In this document: positions 18,837 through 27,920 of the stretch, piece by piece
Position numbering within the stretch: position 1 is the first letter of the stretch
How the letters are laid out: each line of letters opens with the position of its first letter
Source: Dicyema japonicum
Lineage: Eukaryota; Dicyemida; Rhombozoa; Dicyemidae
DNA: 38,147 nucleotides
NCBI GenBank assembly: GCA_011109175.1
Contig: RDEW01000088.1
Span: forward strand, 25,135 to 63,281
Direction: 5' to 3'
Notes under the pieces: model-generated
Seen by the model: only the letters and a program-made list of their open reading frames with translations
What the model was told of the DNA's origin: nothing
Database searches by the model: none
Program-made: the position numbers and the translations under genes

Positions 18837-20023
18837 ATGAGGTCAAACTATCCCATCGAAAACCCTCGTAAATTCAGCGAAAAGATTGCTATGCATACTC
18901 ATAAGCAAAGGCAAGAAATTGCTGAGTTTGATGCAGTAATGCGCGATCTCCACACAGATTTGTATATGGTATTCTTTTTACACGGTTTCTACCGGAAGAA
19001 TATATAAGGCGCTCTATTTAATCACTTTTATGTGCCTGTTCACCTTCCCCTTCCTTATCCCTACTAATTTATGCTTATTTGGCAATTGGATAATCAATTG
19101 ATTGATTATATTTCAATATTCCACAAATCGATTGACCTTTAGTGCGAACTATAACACGCCCTCTTTAGAAGGACTCATCTCAGACTCCTCTGCCAACGAT
19201 CAACTCATTTGACCTGTTCGGTTCACAGGCTGCGAGTTCTTTTCCTACTTATCCAGACATTCAACATGGATTTGACGTTTTATAATGTCAATAATCCACA
19301 GGTTTCCCAAAACAGTGTTCCCGGCAGGAGGAAGCCTGTACACTGTGATTACTATTCGACCGAAAGGTATCATTATTGGCCTAATCCAGGACTCATTCCG
19401 AGCCTTTTCTTCCCAACCTGTCATATGGAAAGGCTTGGTCCTCTCCCAATCCTGGCCAGGATGACAATCAATGTATTCAGGGCTTTAACCAATATTACTC
19501 CAATAACTGGAACCCAAAGTGATTAATCATTTTTCTAATTTAAGGATCCCTCACTACCTTCCCAGGAAATCTGCATTTGAAGACAAATCCGGGACCCCTG
19601 AGGACAATTTTGCATATTACAGACCAGTAGACTTGTGACTAAATCAGCGCAGATTCACGACTCTGGGATATACGAGCCACCCTCGAATACATTTCAGGCA
19701 CATCGACTGCTGAACGAACCATACGAAGAGTACTCAAATTCTCCTCTGGTTAACAAAATAAGACTAAATTGACAGTTTCGTGACTCGGGGGATTATTACT
19801 ATCGTTCTGAAGGAAATCGAGATTCGACTTTCTCGAATGTAAAAATTAAATTTTAATTCGAAAGGACTCGTTTAGACAGAATATGGATATTGACCAATCG
19901 TTTAATTTTTACGGAATAAACGACGATGATTTCCTCAACTCGAGTTTTCCAAGTACGGAGGAGAGTCGGAAAGGGCAGGGAAATATAAGTAGTGCACTGA
20001 TTTTGTGCGTTGTACCTCACTAA
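18837..20023 (+). CDS. CRTC: CREB-regulated transcription coactivator (CRTC/TORC) homologue, eight exons
   Basis: CRTC proteins bind CREB through an N-terminal helix and move to the nucleus when dephosphorylated. Exon 1 (18837-18968) encodes NPRKFSEKIAMHTHKQRQEI, a near match to the CREB-binding domain of animal CRTCs, followed by FDAVMRDL. A 200-bp intron (18969-19168) comes first, then introns of 25 (19277-19301), 23 (19367-19389), 26 (19519-19544), 26 (19627-19652), 27 (19749-19775) and 26 bp (19839-19864), all in phase, to TAA at 20021-20023; 277 residues. The middle has SEPFLPNLSYGKAW, like the Ser/Leu-rich 14-3-3-type region, and Tyr/Asn/Gln/Ser-rich stretches; the end is acidic (FYGINDDDFLNSSF), as in a transactivation domain. 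It is less than half the usual CRTC length. Outside exon 1 the protein is poorly conserved, so later borders rest on frame and splice sites. Confidence 0.82.
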
Positions 20024-20474
20024 TATAGAATATATTATTTTTAATAATTACTTATGTGAATTGTCAATTTTTGTATTTTCCAAGACATTAGAGTAATGTG
20101 CTTAAAGTACAAATCATTAGAGTGACGTCAATCTTAAATTCTTTGCTTTAATTCATTGAGAAATAAACGAATGACGTACTGATTAATAATTTATCTTTTT
20201 TGTTTTGTCGATGTTGGGTTTGATTTGGGAGACAAAAATAACGACTGAATATCCCACTTGAAAAAAATACATATTTTTAAAATAAATGGAATAATTGACG
20301 GCTTTAGGGTATTTCTTATGGCAATTTCGATTCATAGAATGTTTTGACTAATATATGACTTGAAAGAAATAATCATATTTTGTGACATCATTGTTAATAC
20401 TAATCTATGATAAATAGTACGAAAAAGTGTTTAATCTGACATTGTTATAAGGTGATGGCTACTAATTCGAACTA
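20024..20474. other. Intergenic after CRTC
   Basis: AT-rich; an AATAAA hexamer at about 20161 could serve as the CRTC polyadenylation signal. No gene or repeat recognised. Confidence 0.4.
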
Positions 20475-20745
20475 TTTGTGAAACTGAATGGAATTCTGGC
20501 CGAAAACCACTTAGGGGGATGGAGGAATTGCCAAAAGCGAAGGAACAGGCATCGGTTAACAAATCCCTAGCGAGACCCTACGAAAACTCACTTGTGACAA
20601 TGTGGGTGGATGTAAACAAGGCATCGTTGGCAATAACTAACTCGTTGAGTGTTTCCTTGTCGGTGTTGATAGTCCTGACTTATTAATCATGCTCAAAGTG
20701 TGGGCGGGAATGTTCTGCCAAACTTATTTCACTGCACGAAATACT
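20475..20745 (+). mobile_element. R4/NeSL-like LINE reverse transcriptase scrap
   Basis: The frame reads PKAKEQASVNKSLARPYENS and then VTMWVDVNKA, aligning with CQGAKEQALINQCINNQYGN and ATWIDVKKA in the large minus-strand LINE at 28334-29149. After a frameshift it continues LVECFLVGVDSPDLLIMLKV, the segment after catalytic region A. It is a fragment of the same or a sister family in opposite orientation. Catalytic Asp in region A is kept but the piece is far too short to function. Confidence 0.65.
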
Positions 20746-20884
20746 AATTTGCTCTGATTAAATTAGAGGCGAATGAGAACGAGAGAAAGCAAGTGTTGCC
20801 AAGCAATAAGGAGAGATATCTTGCGGGCAGCTCTGAAGTGGGGTGAGTAACGTAGTCCATTTAAATGAGTGAATTCTTACTAAG

Positions 20885-20980
20885 ATGAACGAAATCTTGG
20901 GTGGTGGTTCTGGTTTATTTCAAAGGAAGGCTGCCATCCTATTAAAAAGCACGTGGTACACATCTAGGGACCATAAAAAG
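20885..20980 (+). CDS. Candidate host exon ending at a splice donor hit by Tc1
   Basis: Thirty-two codons open with ATG and read GGGSGLFQRKAAILLKSTWY then TSRDHKK. The frame ends AAG followed by GTACAG, where the TA is the target site of the Tc1 element starting at 20984. It looks coding (basic, with one hydrophobic run), but no family is recognised and neither neighbouring exon is identified. It may be a real first or internal exon whose intron took the transposon, or chance. Confidence 0.25.
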
Positions 20981-21262
20981 GTACAGTGGCTCATATTTTC
21001 AATAACATTTTCTTTTCTTTAACATGCCTGTTTTTATTTAATTTTTTCCAAAGGCTAAAAAATTAAACAAGGTTGTCTACATAATAAAACATTAAAAAAT
21101 AATCAAAAATCGAGTTATTTTAAGAAAACTTTGACATTGTAAACAGACAGTCATAAAATCAAATGCTGATTAGTCTTGGGACAAATCCCTTAATACTTTG
21201 TAAAGTATCTTTTATTATCCAAAACTGCATTTAAACGATTTTTGTAATTGCTCACAAGCTTT

Positions 21263-21700
21263 TTACACGTTTCTATGGAAATTATTTAATTTACGCCACA
21301 CGTGGCTGGTATAATTCTGCCCAAAAATTTCTATCTTCTCATCTGACCAAATAATATTATTTAGAAAGTCGTCGTCTCGAAGTAATTTTTTGGCATATTT
21401 TAACAGTGCACGGACATGTTTCTTAGGAAGCAGCGGAACTTTACGTGGACGACATTTCTTAGGGCTTTTGTAACAATCAGTGAGCATACTGAGGATCCTA
21501 CCTCGCCCAAGTATGTAGAGAGTTGTTTACGAGACAATCTCGGATTATTAAGCACTTTTCGTCTAATTATGGAAATTGATCGAGATGATATTTTTTTCGG
21601 TTGTCCTGATCTTGGCTTATTTTTGGTAGTTTTTAATAATTTCCATTTATTGATAATGTTCCATACTGTACTCTTCGGAATATGAACACTTTCGGAAATT
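21263..21700 (-). pseudogene. Tc1-like transposase, N-terminal half
   Basis: Two frames: 21700 to about 21490 carries the helix-turn-helix region (SIRKISESVHIPKSTVWNII), and 21487-21263 carries the first catalytic Asp (IIWSDEKIEIFG) and HVWRKLNN. The frameshift is near 21490. The N-terminal start was replaced by a hAT terminus at 21714, and the catalytic C-terminal half is deleted. Such a protein could at most bind transposon ends. Confidence 0.85.
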
Positions 21701-21713
21701 TTTCGGATTGAAC

Positions 21714-21763
21714 CAGATCTCGCGGCACCAAAAGTGCCGCGGCACCCCGGTTGGGAATCGCTG
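21714..21763. repeat. Isolated 50-bp hAT terminus
   Basis: The complement begins CAGCGATTCCCAACCGGGGT, identical to the hAT end at 22116, and joins Tc1 coding sequence directly at 21714. The interior of the element is gone. Confidence 0.7.
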
Positions 21764-21779
21764 GTTTAAATATACGAAT

Positions 21780-21919
21780 ATTTAATCGTTTAAATAATTG
21801 GCTCAAAGACCCGAGAGAGGGCCTCTGGTTCCGCCAGCGCGTCGGTCTGGCGATCGTTCGCGGCAACGCACACTGGTCCTTGCCGCTGGGCATCCAAATT
21901 AATTCACGTTTTTCTTTTA
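21780..21919 (+). mobile_element. 140-bp 3' end of LINE family A with target duplication
   Basis: Flanked by a 15-bp direct repeat TTTAAATATACGAAT / TTTGAATATACGAAT (21765-21779, 21920-21934; one mismatch). The plus strand codes for DPREGLWFRQRVGLAIVRGN, the C-terminal tail of family A, followed by AHWSLPLGI. There is no A tail. It is a severely 5'-truncated retroposition into the Tc1 element. Confidence 0.8.
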
Positions 21920-22115
21920 TTTGAATATACGAATGAATTCTAAAATTAATAATTTCATTGATCGATATAAAGATTAATCCAATTATTTTATCAAAATGTA
22001 AATAAATACCCAACTGTCCCAAGACTAATCGGCACTTGATATTCCAGCTCTTGGATATAAATGAAACATTTTTCTATAAATTAATCTAATTTTGTAATTT
22101 TTTAATGATCTATGA

Positions 22116-22570
22116 CAGCGATTCCCAACCGGGGTGCCGCGAGATCTGGTTTAGGTGCCGCGAGATTTTTAATATTTAAAATTAAAAATTATTTATATGC
22201 TGAGCTCATATCTAAAAACCGCAAGAATCACACTATTGGAGAAAATTGATATTACTCGCTTGCAAAATTATTGTTAGTAAACTTCTTGGAGAGGTAGCAA
22301 CCAAAAAGATTGACAATATTCCTTTATCGAATAATACAATCAATCGCCGCATAAAAGACATGTCTGAGAATATTGAAGAATTTATTAATGGGAAACTCAA
22401 TAATTGCATTATTTCTATTCAGGTGGACGAATCGACAGATTTTACCTCCGAANCAGAAAATCAAAACCTTCTGAACAAAGATAGCGAAATATTAAAAATT
22501 ATTGAAACATTAATTTCTGATAACATTAAATTGACTCTTGCGGAGTTTATGAGAACATTTCAGTCTTAAA
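22116..22570 (+). mobile_element. hAT remnant with left terminus, joined across an N
   Basis: Starts CAGCGATTCCCAACCGGGGT at 22116. The frame from 22246 reads KKIDNIPLSNNTINRRIKDM and SIQVDESTDFTSE (first catalytic Asp of a ZBED5/SCAND3-like transposase). At the N (22453) it jumps to a distant part of the protein ending at 22569, so a large piece of the transposase is missing, either deleted or lost in an assembly gap. No right terminus is seen before the ferritin gene. Confidence 0.78.
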
Positions 22571-22806
22571 TAATTTATCTAAATTTAAAAATATCTCGAG
22601 TTCTGAAGATTTTTTGATATCTAATAAACTTTACAGACCTTTCTTGCTCTTGTTTTTAATTGAGGCTATGAATTTTGGCTATTTTTATTTGTGGGTCAAT
22701 GGCCTAATTAAAATTCTAATTATCTATTCTGAATAAAAATGAACTTGAATATCGAAAAGGTTATTTAAATCCGAAAAAATGTTAGAGTAAAGAATAAGAA
22801 TGCCGA

Positions 22807-23391
22807 CTAACACAGACTTTTATCAAAGAACATGTAATCCATGTCCGTTTTGCAGCGAGCACAGTCCGTGGCCATTCTCGTAAAAGATTCTAAATCATCA
22901 TACTGCTCTTTAATGATCTCCGTAACAAAATTATCGCACTAAGCTAATTATTAACAATCCAACGTCAATGTCCTTTTTTTCTGCAGCTAGTGAATGCAAA
23001 TACTCTATTTTTTCCGTAATTTTTTTTTCTGTATTTAATGCAAAAAGAATTATTTCGTTGGTTTTTGTCGAAGTTATGGGAATGTGCTTTTCTAAGTTAT
23101 GAATAATACTTCGATTGGTGTATAAACGACGTCCCCTCCTCGTCTTTGTTGGTATTGAATGAATTTTCTTGCATGTGATAACTCATCGTCTGCCATTTTG
23201 TGAAAAAATTTTGCCCATCCAGGATGATTTACACTTGTTTGACTAAAATGGGTGCTCTAAATTTGTAGAATTAGATATTCTACTATGTTCAAGTAAGTGT
23301 AGAAAGCTCTTAGTTCATGATTTATTTGAATGTTTATCTGGTCCTCAATTTCAGAAGAGAAATTGAATTTTCTATCAATTGGACTGCTCAT
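22807..23391 (-). CDS. FTH: Ferritin, heavy-chain type, four exons
   Basis: Ferritin subunits assemble into 24-mer cages that oxidise and store iron. Exons on the minus strand are 23391-23284, 23256-23110, 23086-22964 and 22938-22807, joined in phase over introns of 27, 23 and 25 bp; 169 residues ending in TAG. The ferroxidase residues of heavy chains are all visible: Glu and Tyr in NHELRAFYTYLNI, Glu and His in ADDELSHARKF, Glu in FALNTEKKI, and Gln in IIKEQYDDLESF. HPGWAKFFHKMADDE and QQRRGGDVV match the helix B region and the following turn. No signal peptide, so cytosolic. I see no classical iron-responsive stem-loop in the 40 bases before the ATG. The gene diverges from the one starting near 23646. 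Confidence 0.94.
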
Positions 23392-23645
23392 TGGCGGTGC
23401 ACTAGTAGAAAATGTGTCAATGTAAAAATATTTCGTCTATTATAAAAATGGTTATCCATTATTAAAAAAATATATTTTTCGAAAAATTAATAACTTTATT
23501 TTAAAGTTCTAATATTCATCTTCAAATCAGTATTCTACCACTCGGAAACTGGTTAACACATCTCGGAGTAGACGTTCCCAGGGTAACTCAGGAGGCCATT
23601 TATCCGTAACTCACGTGCTTAAAAGTCTTTGCCGAGAAGCCAAAT
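23392..23645. promoter_or_regulatory. Divergent intergenic region between ferritin and an unknown gene
   Basis: About 255 bp separate the ferritin ATG from the first Met of the plus-strand gene, so both promoters must lie here or overlap the genes. It is AT-rich; no TATA box or motif stands out. The role is inferred from gene orientation only. Confidence 0.35.
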
Positions 23646-24348
23646 TTGCAAGAAGGAATGAAATTAAATCCTCCAGGAAATCAACATAATGCGACACTGC
23701 TGAATAACGCATCCAATCCTCAGAGTTGTCGTGTAGACTCAGAAAATGATTCTTCACAGTTTTCTCAAAGGAGAAATGTCAGTAAAATCCATTTTGGCGG
23801 GAAGAGTCAATTTCTGGTTGATTTGAGTTTTGTTTGGAGAAACGGTTTATTGTAAATTTTCCGGCTTGACAGACGGGATGTGTTATTTGTAGACCAAATT
23901 CTCCTTCATTGTCTCTCCAGTTTTATTTTGAGCACCTTCCGACTTGACGGTACGAATTTGATGAATGGATCGAGGTTTATTGGGAGGGTTGAGATATCCA
24001 GTAAGGTGTTTACTGATCCTACTCTCGTAAATCTTTTGGATAATTAGTTGGAAGGTTGACTTTTATGTGCTGATTTTTGAATTATCTTCCATTATCCGTA
24101 TATAGGGTAATAGGTGGTCCGATAAGACAGAAAATATCATTTAAAATTCATGAAATCTCACTTCCAGATTTGGTAGAGGATCTTTCAACTACACTGAATT
24201 TAGAAAATGAGTCAATTCGAGCCACAATCTAATAACCATATTTCAATTTACCCAGGAATAGTTTTCATTTAGACAAAAATAACGACGTAAATCAACACGA
24301 TCTATCAATCGGTCTCACGGGCATCGATCTTTCGAAGCATAAGCAATG
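23646..24348 (+). CDS. Unrecognised spliced host gene
   Basis: Several coding-like blocks lie in order. Block 1 (23646 to about 23820) has a start and reads NNASNPQSCRVDSENDSSQF then RRNVSKIHFGGKSQF. Block 2 (about 23930-24040) reads RFIGRVEISSKVFTDPT. Block 3 (24116-24210) reads GPIRQKISFKIHEISLPDLV then EDLSTTLNLENE; it joins in phase over a 45-bp GT/AG intron (24211-24255) to SFHLDKNNDVNQHDLSIGLT and a TGA at 24346-24348. Several alternative micro-introns fit between blocks 1, 2 and 3, so the full model is unresolved. No family recognised; the blocks are Ser/Asn-rich at the start and acidic later, with no membrane segment. Confidence 0.45.
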
Positions 24349-24409
24349 ATTGGCGGAGTCTGTACCATTATTATTATTAGCACTTTCATAGGAACATAAT
24401 GTAAAGAAA

Positions 24410-24640
24410 AACTAATTAAGTTCCCACATGTCACACATGCGACTGCTGTTTTGATCATATTTTTCCAGGATGCGCGGGTTACGTGCTATATTCCTGAGAG
24501 TATCAAGGTCGTCTTCATTTTTCAGCTATCTTTTAATGCATTGAAGGTCTTTTGAGATAACAATAGGTAGAGTTTTTCGTGGACGTCGTCGGAACGCCGA
24601 TTTGTCATCTTTGTAATATGGTTCCATTGCCCAGTTAACA
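24410..24640 (-). pseudogene. C-terminal scrap of a LINE-type protein
   Basis: The minus strand reads AFRRRPRKTLPIVISKDLQC, a stop, then EDDLDTLRNIARNPRILEKY and another stop. The RPR-TLP motif followed by an L-x-x-L-R-x-x-A helix resembles the last residues of some LINE proteins. Family assignment is uncertain. Confidence 0.4.
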
Positions 24641-25554
24641 TAAGCATCTAAGCCGAGTCAAATAACTATACGCAATCGAATTATCAGAATTCTCTTATGG
24701 TCGTGTCTACATATCGAACTTTTGAAAGAATACGACATGGAGTGCGGAGCTTTATCACTAAATGTTTGAATACTCAGTTTATAGGTCAAAAGAGTGAATC
24801 ACTTGGGAACTAGAAGCCAAAGTCAATGTGTGAAATATCCAGCCTTAATAGACCAATCGGCCGTCATTGATGCGAAACAAAAAACGCATGAAAACTTGAC
24901 AGGACCCAATGTTACGAAAACCCCAAATATTTTGATGTGTGATAAAATAGTGACACATTTATAAAAATCCTGCATGAAAAGACCGAAAATTCTAACAAAA
25001 TCATACATTCAGTCAATGACAGACTATGATTGCTGAGCACAGGCATAGGTCGAGTATTTGAAAATATAATAATCAAGTTCTAATATCAACAAAACATCTG
25101 ATTGTGAAAGAAGAAAAACTAGGGTTGTCATTTTCTCTGCCAATAGGATCCAAATACGTTATTTTTGTGCCTCGATTTTTGTAAATGTAGATTCTCAGAT
25201 CAAAAAGTCCCTTTTCTAAGAGATAAATACTTTTTAAAAACTTATTAAAAATAAGAAATTTTACAAATTAACAGCTGCATTTGGAACAAAAAGTGTTGGA
25301 ACACATCCAGACAGGTTTCAAAAAGACAAATACAGTTCCCAAGATTTTTATTTGAGCTATCATGCCAATGTTCGTTTCATATTTGTGAGCAAGTGCTCTG
25401 TGTGAATGACTTTTAGGAGTAGTCGAGCAATTTAAACTTTTTTCCCGTAAGTAAAAGTCATCATGATTTACCGTAGAGTTTTTTTATTCAAAAATAATAC
25501 ATTTTTTTAAAAATAATAAATTTCGTTCCAAATCGAAGTTCTCATTCAAAAAGA
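24641..25554. other. Gap without recognised genes
   Basis: AT-rich sequence with short open frames only (one of 61 codons on the minus strand at 24823-25008, hydrophobic, unrecognised). Part of this stretch may belong to the pogo-type element whose right end is at 25621. Confidence 0.4.
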
Positions 25555-25621
25555 ATTATTTTGACAGTGATCCTACAAAGTTTTCCAGCACCGAGGTCTG
25601 TTCCAAATCGAGGTCCGACTG
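25555..25621. repeat. Right terminus of a Tigger/pogo-type transposon
   Basis: The complement from 25621 begins CAGTCGGACCTCGATTTGGA, a Tigger/pogo style end, followed by TA (25622-25623). A related sub-terminal copy (TTCCAAATCGAAGTTC) lies at about 25525. No left end or transposase was found. Confidence 0.6.
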
Positions 25622-25751
25622 TAATTAACAACCACGTAACTATCCTTTCAATTTTTTATCAGGCACTATATGCCAATCTCTTCTACATATACAAACAAAT
25701 CAAAAAACTACACAAATATATATTTTTTAACAATATAACTGAAATTCAAAA

Positions 25752-26405
25752 CTAGTAAAAACAAGTTGCATAAAAAATATTTCGCTTAGTTCTAACTCTC
25801 AAATCGTCCATGATTCCATCAACGTGAGCATCAAAATCATTGCTAAAAAGCCTAATCGTAAAAATAGAAATCGACCATATCGCACAATTCCGCGATATCA
25901 AATGACCCCAAAGTAGAATCCTCGTGATTGTCAGTTATTGGAACATTGATTACGTAACATTTCATTGACTTGAGATCAGATGAAAACTCCCGGGAAAGGA
26001 GATCTGTTTTTAGTACAAATTATGCCGACCTTCAATCACTTGATCAAAAACGACTTCATCACATGTGATTATGTAATCAAATTTTTCAAAACAGTCCTGA
26101 AAACGTTGGGGAGTTTGTTTTATTTGCCGATTTCTGTCCAACATTCTTAGAAGACCATTTTGAGTGTAGAGAGTTTTATCCTTGGAGATAAGGTCTTTGT
26201 ATATGCTGTCGTAGGATACGTCGAAGGAATAAACATTTGGCTGGTCGATTGAAGGTCCTGGTAGCCGTACTCTTTTTCCGGTCCCAAATGAGTTCACTTT
26301 GTATCCTTTATTTCTGGAATTTATACTAAAGTGGATTTACTTTAAGAATGCGTGGGCTTCCATGCTCCTATTTTGATTACTTGAACAAACCACAGCAATC
26401 GACAT
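25752..26405 (-). CDS. SSU72: SSU72 RNA polymerase II CTD phosphatase, four exons
   Basis: SSU72 removes phosphate from Ser5/Ser7 of the RNA polymerase II C-terminal domain and acts in 3'-end processing. Exons on the minus strand are 26405-26341, 26313-26030, 26003-25886 and 25851-25752, over introns of 27, 26 and 34 bp; 188 residues against 194 in human. The catalytic CX5R loop is intact (AVVCSSNQNRSMEAH, near residues 5-15). Further conserved text: SFGTGKRVRLPGPS, LYTQNGLLRMLDRN, FDYIITCDEVVFDQVIEDL (across intron 2), VPITDNHEDSTLGSFDIAEL and the C-terminal ATCFY. All key residues appear present, so it should be active. The third intron is the least certain border because the protein is variable there. 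It lies just outside the 3' end of a LINE. Confidence 0.95.
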
Positions 26406-26564
26406 GAATAAAATATTTATTATGATTATTTAAAATTTTATAGATTTTTTTGTTAATTTGATTAGGCAAGAATTATATAGTTTAACAATTACGTGTTGGA
26501 TTACGAAATATTTATTAACAAAACATACTATTAGAATAAAATTAACGTTTCTAGTTATTAATTA

Positions 26565-27128
26565 TTAATTAATCTGTATAATTCTCCTTCTTTTTGAACC
26601 GATGCACTGGAGCTGCGTATTCTCCTCCTCTCTCACTTCGTATAACATATGAGACACATCTTCCGGCAAATCTGGTGGATCTGTTGTTTCTCTAGACAAT
26701 TTTAGGAGGTGATTGGTGGCCCTCGAAACTTCTTCCTCATGTTTTTCAATTTCCATTCCATGTTTATGTTCAACAAGTATGCTCTCCAAAGTCTTTTTAA
26801 TCGTCAGTGATTGTATATAAGACCTAGTGGAAGCATCCACCTTCAGTCTCTCCATATAAGACTTATAATATTTAGAGACTATCCCGTCCCATGTGAGGAC
26901 AATGGGGATTATCGTTACCTTCGCACCGTGGATTTGAGACAGTTCTCCAGCAAGAAGATCATATTTATGCAGTTTTTCTACTTCCACTTGCTTTAGCATT
27001 GGGTGAGAAGTAATTCCAACTTCAATGAGGGTGATTTCATTTTTTGTTTTATCATGAACAAAGATATCCGGTTTATTGTTTTTTACATGAACATCTGTCT
27101 GCAAGGTGGTGTCCACTCTTATCTCCAC
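26565..27128 (-). pseudogene. LINE restriction-like endonuclease domain
   Basis: A 187-codon open frame reads NNKPDIFVHDKTKNEITLIE then VGI, the KPD...IEV core of the endonuclease that nicks the target in R2/R4-type elements (family knowledge). A Glu/His-rich coiled region follows and the protein ends at TAA near 26565. It overlaps the finger-containing frame by about ten bases in another phase, so the original long protein has been frameshifted here. Confidence 0.8.
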
Positions 27129-27740
27129 TTATGATTTGAGGTAACTGACTGGACTGTGTGTGACTTTAACCTTTTCGTTTTCCTGATTCCATAGTGACGA
27201 CAAAGATGCAAATGGATACACCTTACAATTTCATTATGTCTTCTCATATAATCACTGTTCAGCATTCTGTTGCATCTTGTAGCCATGTGATCAACAGATT
27301 TTTTTGTTTGATTACAATGATTGCACATTGCTCCATTATCATTGAAAAATATATTTCGATCCTGAATAATACAATACATTGCTTCTGATCTCGGACTGTT
27401 GTTTCCATTCACCAGCCATTCCGTAGACATCTTAATGTCAACATTTTGATCCTCACAACATTTGAAAAGTATGGAATGCAACATCTTCGATTTAATAGTA
27501 TTCATTAGATTCTTTTGTTGATTCTCTTTGATTATATTTACATCCAATTCTGAAGGATCTTCAATATTGTATTTGAAGGTAAGAAATCTTGCGATAGTGG
27601 CCATATGTGTTTTCTTTATTTTCAAGACCCGCAAGATTCCCGACTTTCTGAGGCACATTGTTGATTTTCTTTCAAGATTAGTCCAAAATTGGTATACATG
27701 CATTCACTTTTATGGACAATTGAATTAAGTCCTCTTCCAA
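27119..27740 (-). pseudogene. LINE C2HC zinc-finger region
   Basis: The frame ending at 27119 contains MCNHCNQTKKSVDHMATRCN, a Cys-x2-Cys-x8-His-x4-Cys finger, then YMRRHNEIVRCIHLHLCRHY, typical of the stretch before the endonuclease in R2/R4-type elements. It presumably binds nucleic acid. Upstream it joins, by a frameshift, to the thumb. Confidence 0.8.
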
Positions 27741-27920
27741 AGTTAGATCTGTTTATATATAATCTTTCTTTATTTGCGGGCTTCAGATGAACATGTAAAT
27801 TAGATAGAATACGTCGAACTTTTGCATCAATGGCTTGAAACTCATGTGGTTCAATATTAATCAGTCCAATTTAATAATTGTAAGGTGAGAGGGAATATTC
27901 ATTAATCTCCTTGAATAGAT

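Larger units (their letters stand above)
20984..22115 (-). mobile_element. Second Tc1-like transposon, long inverted repeats, heavily interrupted
   Basis: The left end starts CAGTGGCTCATATTTTC after TA at 20982-20983. A perfect 16-bp inverted pair (21168-21183, 22015-22030) marks the inner ends of long terminal repeats. The outer right end is not seen because a hAT element begins at 22116. Inside on the minus strand is a Tc1 transposase: HIPKSTVWNIINKWKLLK and PRSGQPKKIS (21700-21560), then VRALLKYAKKLLRDDDFLNN and IIWSDEKIEIFG (21440-21340), then a jump to a C-terminal trace near 21195. The part with the second Asp and Glu is deleted. A hAT end (21714-21763) and a LINE tail (21780-21919) interrupt its 5' side. 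Confidence 0.85.

Noticed and set aside
24823-25008. 61-codon minus-strand frame, hydrophobic, possible small membrane protein
   Set aside because: No start context, homology or conserved feature; length is within chance in AT-rich DNA.
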